A DNA stretch of 64,000 bases, taken from Bacillota bacterium. Its GTDB lineage: Bacteria; Bacillota; Negativicutes; Sporomusales; Sporomusaceae. The notes under the pieces were generated by a model. The model saw only the letters and a list, made by a program, of their open reading frames with translations. It did not search any database and had not been told where the DNA came from. This document shows, piece by piece, positions 61,266 through 64,000 of the stretch. Positions within the stretch are counted from its first letter, which is position 1. Each line of letters begins with the position of its first letter. Where the stretch lies: assembly GCA_023388195.1 (NCBI GenBank), contig JAEWGR010000092.1, positions 1-64,000 of the forward strand. Reading direction: 5' to 3'. The translations under genes were made by a program, and so were the position numbers.

Positions 61266-61452
61266 TTCGCTGAGAGAAAATAATGCTTACAAACAAATTA
61301 AAGTCCTAATGATATAAATTAGAATGATCCAAATGGAATTTTCTGCTTTTTTAGGAGTTAGTCAAAGTTAGATTTACAACAGATGAAAAGCAAAAGATAC
61401 AACTGACTTGGAAATGGCTTTAAGAATCAGTATGAAAATTGAATTGTATAGT

Positions 61453-61490
61453 AAATGAGCTATTTGAATTAATCGAGTAGCTCATTTTTT
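61453..61490 (+). terminator. Terminator after the prepilin-like operon
   Basis: A perfect 10-bp stem AAATGAGCTA/TAGCTCATTT with a 15-nt loop ends in six T. The following stretch 61491-61902 has no supported gene. Confidence 0.8.
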
Positions 61491-61831
61491 ATTAAATTAT
61501 ATTTATGAAATCGCAATATTCTCAATAGGAATAATACAGGTTACTGACAAGATCCATAGTAATTAACTAAAAATCAGTCAGCACTAAAACCCAACTCAAG
61601 GTCGGTAGTTTCTAAGTGTTTCACATTCATATACTTTTTACTGCCCCACTGAGTTCCAGCAACTTGACGAAGGCGGGCACAACCAACATCAGAGTCGAAT
61701 GGCTATCAAAGAACGTACCGACTAGTACATTGGTTTCCCATACAGCTTCCGTTCTCCTCCACTCGCATATAATTTTAAAATCTACCTGGTACTATTTGGC
61801 GGCAGTCGCAGGTATATGTATAGTAGAGAAA

Positions 61832-61877
61832 CTTAGAGACGCCGGGTTGCAAAATTTAGATCCACCGCGGCGTCTGT
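61832..61877 (+). repeat. Inverted repeat upstream of the GH25 gene
   Basis: AGACGCCG (about 61836) pairs perfectly with CGGCGTCT (about 61867) across a loop of about 23 nt, 25 nt before the muramidase ribosome-binding site. There is no T run. It may be a leader structure or a remnant. Confidence 0.5.
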
Positions 61878-61902
61878 CAAGATGAAATTAGGGGGGATTA
61901 AA

Positions 61903-62469
61903 ATGATAAAGGGTATTGACGTCTCTTATCACAATGGGACAGTTGACTGGAGGACAGTAGCAAATGCCGGGATTGAGTTCGTGATTATTCGCAGTTCTTA
62001 CGGCCTGGAATCGATTGACAACATGTTTATTAAAAACGTAACCGGTGCCAAAGCCGCAGGCCTTAAGGTTGGCGCCTATCATTACTCCTACGCGCTGTCT
62101 ACAGCCGATGCAATCCAGGAAGCAATTCATTGCCAGGAAACTATTGCCGATGCGGGTGTGCTGCTTGAAATGCCGGTATTCTTTGACATGGAAGATGCGG
62201 ACGGCTATAAGTTAAGAAAAGGTTTTACTTTTGACAAAACCACGATAACGGCCATGTGCAAGGCGTTTATTTGCAATATTGGTCTTGATTGCGGCATTTA
62301 CGCCTCATACTCCTGGCTCACAGATTATATTGACTGGCGCAGTCTTGGCTGCGCCGTATGGAATGCGCAATGGAGTACAAATGATGATATTAAGGGTTAT
62401 ATGTGGCAGTACACAGACAGCCTGGAGATTGGTGGTAAATATTTCGATGGTAATATCTGTTATATATGA
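61903..62469 (+). CDS. GH25 family muramidase
   Basis: The 188-residue protein is a glycoside hydrolase family 25 (Chalaropsis-type) lysozyme: KGIDVSYHNGTVDWRTV at the N terminus with the first catalytic Asp, FVIIRSSYG, VGAYHYSYA, and the FFDMEDADGY motif (about 97-106) with the catalytic Asp/Glu pair. It has no signal peptide and no cell-wall-binding repeats, so export would need a holin or lysis. GGGGGG lies before ATG 61903. It is monocistronic with its own terminator. It could be a phage remnant or a lineage lysozyme. Confidence 0.88.
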   Translation: MIKGIDVSYHNGTVDWRTVANAGIEFVIIRSSYGLESIDNMFIKNVTGAKAAGLKVGAYHYSYALSTADAIQEAIHCQETIADAGVLLEMPVFFDMEDADGYKLRKGFTFDKTTITAMCKAFICNIGLDCGIYASYSWLTDYIDWRSLGCAVWNAQWSTNDDIKGYMWQYTDSLEIGGKYFDGNICYI

Positions 62470-62475
62470 AAAAAC

Positions 62476-62500
62476 GCCGTCCAGCAATGGGCGGCATTTT
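62476..62500 (+). terminator. Terminator after the GH25 gene
   Basis: The stem GCCGTCC/GGGCGGC (one G-T) with a 6-nt loop is followed by ATTTT. Confidence 0.75.
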
Positions 62501-62593
62501 ATATGGGAGAGGAAATATAGGTATATTATCCAGCGACAGAAATTTCTACAAGATAAAAAAGACTGCCACAAAAGGGCAGTTATATAATGTGAA

Positions 62594-62740
62594 TTACATT
62601 TTTACCGGAGTACTTGCATTACGAATGGCTGTTAATGCCTGATCGACAATTTGTTCAACCTGTCGCTTATTTAAACCCAATGGCCGAACAATTCGCTTGA
62701 CTTCAATTCTAAACATCCGCTCGTCAAAATCAATAACCAA
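62594..62740 (-). CDS. Small hypothetical protein (48 aa)
   Basis: This minus-strand frame starts at TTG 62740 with GGTGGTGA 4 nt upstream and encodes 48 residues (MVIDFDERMFRIEVKRIVRP, then LNKRQVEQIVDQALTAIR). Both halves are amphipathic and basic, consistent with a compact helical protein. There is no other gene on either strand here. Family not recognised. Confidence 0.45.
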   Translation of the reverse strand: MVIDFDERMFRIEVKRIVRPLGLNKRQVEQIVDQALTAIRNASTPVKM

Positions 62741-62882
62741 TATTATCACCACCTTATTGTGCGGGTTATTGTATTATACGGATTATGTTGAGAAGATGTG
62801 AAGCCTTTCGTCCCTGCAAATTTTTTTACCTTAGGGTTACCTCATATCATTGAAAATTGGAAAAAGTCACGCAAATGAGGGA

Positions 62883-62911
62883 TTTACGGAGTTTTAGGCC
62901 TAAGCTATACT
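62883..62911 (+). promoter_or_regulatory. Sigma-A-type promoter of the riboswitch transcript
   Basis: TTTACG (62883-62888) and TATACT (62906-62911) are 17 nt apart, about 45 nt before the cobalamin riboswitch. Confidence 0.6.
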
Positions 62912-62954
62912 TAGGAGAGTTTAATGGAATTTAAATAAAACAGCATAATCCCAG

Positions 62955-63105
62955 GGATAGGTGCCTTAAGGGCTTAATAGGGAAGTTGGTTAAAAACCAA
63001 CACGGTCCCGCCACTGTAACGGGGAGTAACCCACAAGACGTCACTGAACAATTGTTTTGGGAAGGCGTGGGAGCAATGAACCGGAGTCAGGAGAACTGCC
63101 TATCC
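62955..63105 (+). ncRNA. Cobalamin (adenosylcobalamin) riboswitch
   Basis: The aptamer is closed by P1 GGATAG/CTATCC (62955-62960 with 63100-63105). It contains the conserved blocks: GGTGCC near the 5' end, TAATAGGGAAG, the core CCCGCCACTGTAAC at about 63006-63019, and the B12 box GAGTCAGGAGAACTGCC at about 63084-63100. A terminator follows at 63187. High cobalamin is expected to reduce expression of the downstream receptor. Confidence 0.95.
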
Positions 63106-63186
63106 GACAATCACCATTTTTACCTGCGAGTGACAGGGAGGAGATTACGCAAAGCCAAGAATAGATTTTAGTTGGTTATCGTACAA

Positions 63187-63209
63187 GCTCCCTCACCGGG
63201 AGTTTTTTT
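63187..63209 (+). terminator. Riboswitch-controlled terminator
   Basis: The stem CTCCC/GGGAG with a short loop and seven T lies between the riboswitch and the receptor gene, in the position of an expression platform. Confidence 0.75.
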
Positions 63210-63355
63210 ATTGCGAAATTAACCCCCTGCCTGCGCTTGCCCACCTTATGAACAGGGCTTGGCTATTGAAGGTGTTCGGTCTGAAAAAAGGAACCCCCGG
63301 ATATGGCTGTACTGCTCTTGAGATATCGTAAAGAATGTTTGATGGAGAGATATCT

Positions 63356-64000
63356 ATGAAAAAAAGTAAACCGGATTCTATCGCAAATCCTGGCCAAAAG
63401 CTGGGCTTGGCATTAGCAGTGGCAATCTCTTTGGGTGTGGGTATCCAGACAGCAGCAGCCGAGGAAAGTACGAATGCGGATAATCCGGAATTTTCCTTGG
63501 CAGAGGTTACCGTTGAAGCAAAAAGACCTGACTGGGAAAGCAAATTATCGCCGGGTTCAGTCACAGTTATCCGCCCTGATGACTATAAAGGTGAGCAGAA
63601 AACCCTGCCTGACTTACTGAAAAATGTCCCCGGCGTTCACGTTCGCGAGGTGAGCGGCAAAGGGCAATATACTACAGTCAGCATCCGGGGGTCAACTGCC
63701 GCACAGGTCGGTATCTTTATCGACGGTGTGCTTACCAATCTCGGCGGCGATGCCGCTGTGGACATTTCGACAATACCGGTTAAAAATGTCGAACGCATTG
63801 AAGTGTACCGCGGCTATATTCCCAGCCGCTTTGGCGGTACATATATGGGGGGTGTCATCAATATAGTAACAAAACGGCCTACTCGAGCCAATGTGTCTGC
63901 CGAGGTAGGACGTGCCGCTTATGGCGGGGCAACCTATTCCCTGCAGATGGATGCGCCGGTGGGAAACGGCAGCTTAATGGTGGGGTTGAACCGGGAGCAG
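63356..64000 (+). CDS. TonB-dependent outer-membrane receptor, BtuB-like (3' end outside window)
   Basis: The visible 215 residues have a signal peptide (about 1-35, ending TAAAEE), then a TonB-box-like AEVTVEAKR (about 49-57). The plug domain (about 65-180) has LPDLLKNVPGVHVREVSGKG, VSIRGSTAAQVGIFIDGV and NVERIEVYRGYIPSRFGG, then GGVINIVTKRP at the start of the barrel. GATGGAGAG precedes ATG 63356. The upstream cobalamin riboswitch indicates a corrinoid substrate. Its presence shows that the organism has an outer membrane. The frame is open to the last base. Confidence 0.94.
   Translation, partial: MKKSKPDSIANPGQKLGLALAVAISLGVGIQTAAAEESTNADNPEFSLAEVTVEAKRPDWESKLSPGSVTVIRPDDYKGEQKTLPDLLKNVPGVHVREVSGKGQYTTVSIRGSTAAQVGIFIDGVLTNLGGDAAVDISTIPVKNVERIEVYRGYIPSRFGGTYMGGVINIVTKRPTRANVSAEVGRAAYGGATYSLQMDAPVGNGSLMVGLNREQ

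Noticed and set aside
61616..61885. An 89-codon frame before the muramidase
   Set aside because: No ribosome-binding site was seen, the composition is unlike a protein domain I know, and it covers the inverted repeat.
62986..63171. A 61-codon frame inside the riboswitch
   Set aside because: It lies within the conserved cobalamin aptamer, which is RNA.
63208..63564. A minus-strand frame opposite the TonB receptor
   Set aside because: The opposite strand has a clear signal peptide, TonB box and plug domain, so this is a shadow.

Overview
The window is chromosomal DNA from an endospore-forming, diderm Firmicute, most likely class Negativicutes near the Sporomusa group. Sporulation genes include spoIVB, spo0A, spoIIM, dacF, spoIIAA-spoIIAB-sigF, the spoVA cluster, ytfJ, spmA-spmB, spoIIP and spoIVA. 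The right edge carries a cobalamin riboswitch followed by a TonB-dependent outer-membrane receptor, which requires an outer membrane. Nearly all genes read on the + strand. The genus is inferred from gene content, not from a database search.

Layout. 0-9 kb: recN (cut by the window edge), spoIVB and spo0A, then butyrate kinase with a P-loop partner, a NUDIX ADP-ribose pyrophosphatase, an EndoQ-like nuclease and spoIIM. 9-22 kb: xerD, deoB, pdp, a 640-bp mosaic of repeats, dacF, the spoIIA operon, a small membrane protein, a dodecin, and spoVAC-AD-AE, two unfamiliar genes, spoVAEA and spoVAF. 22-35 kb: a minus-strand lipoprotein, an M50 protease, trpS, scpA-scpB, ytfI-ytfJ-like genes, a DacB-type carboxypeptidase, spmA-spmB, a two-gene flavin/iron-sulfur redox pair, rluB and a BaiN/HI0933-type flavoprotein. 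35-50 kb: aroF, aroA, cmk, plsC, a LytS/LytT two-component system with a CstA-type transporter, an IspH-S1 fusion, fni, a DUF1614 membrane protein, spoIIP and a PDZ/radical-SAM-like DUF512 protein. 50-58 kb: der, plsY, gpsA, spoIVA, an ACT-domain protein, hom, thrB and tRNA-Pro(GGG). 58-64 kb is accessory: an AT-rich operon of prepilin-like genes, a GH25 muramidase, a small minus-strand ORF, and the riboswitch with its receptor.

Much of the order follows the Bacillus subtilis backbone (recN-spoIVB-spo0A; spoIIM-xerD-deoB-dacF-spoIIA-spoVA; scpAB-dacB-spmAB-rluB; cmk-S1-fni-der-gpsA-spoIVA). The departures are the informative parts: the redox pair between spmB and rluB, two unknown genes inside spoVA, the lytST-cstA module between plsC and ispH, and the pilin-like operon after the tRNA. 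Three families of dispersed intergenic repeats occupy most of the long non-coding gaps. Good matches to sigma-H promoters precede spo0A (with an overlapping 0A box) and spoIIA.
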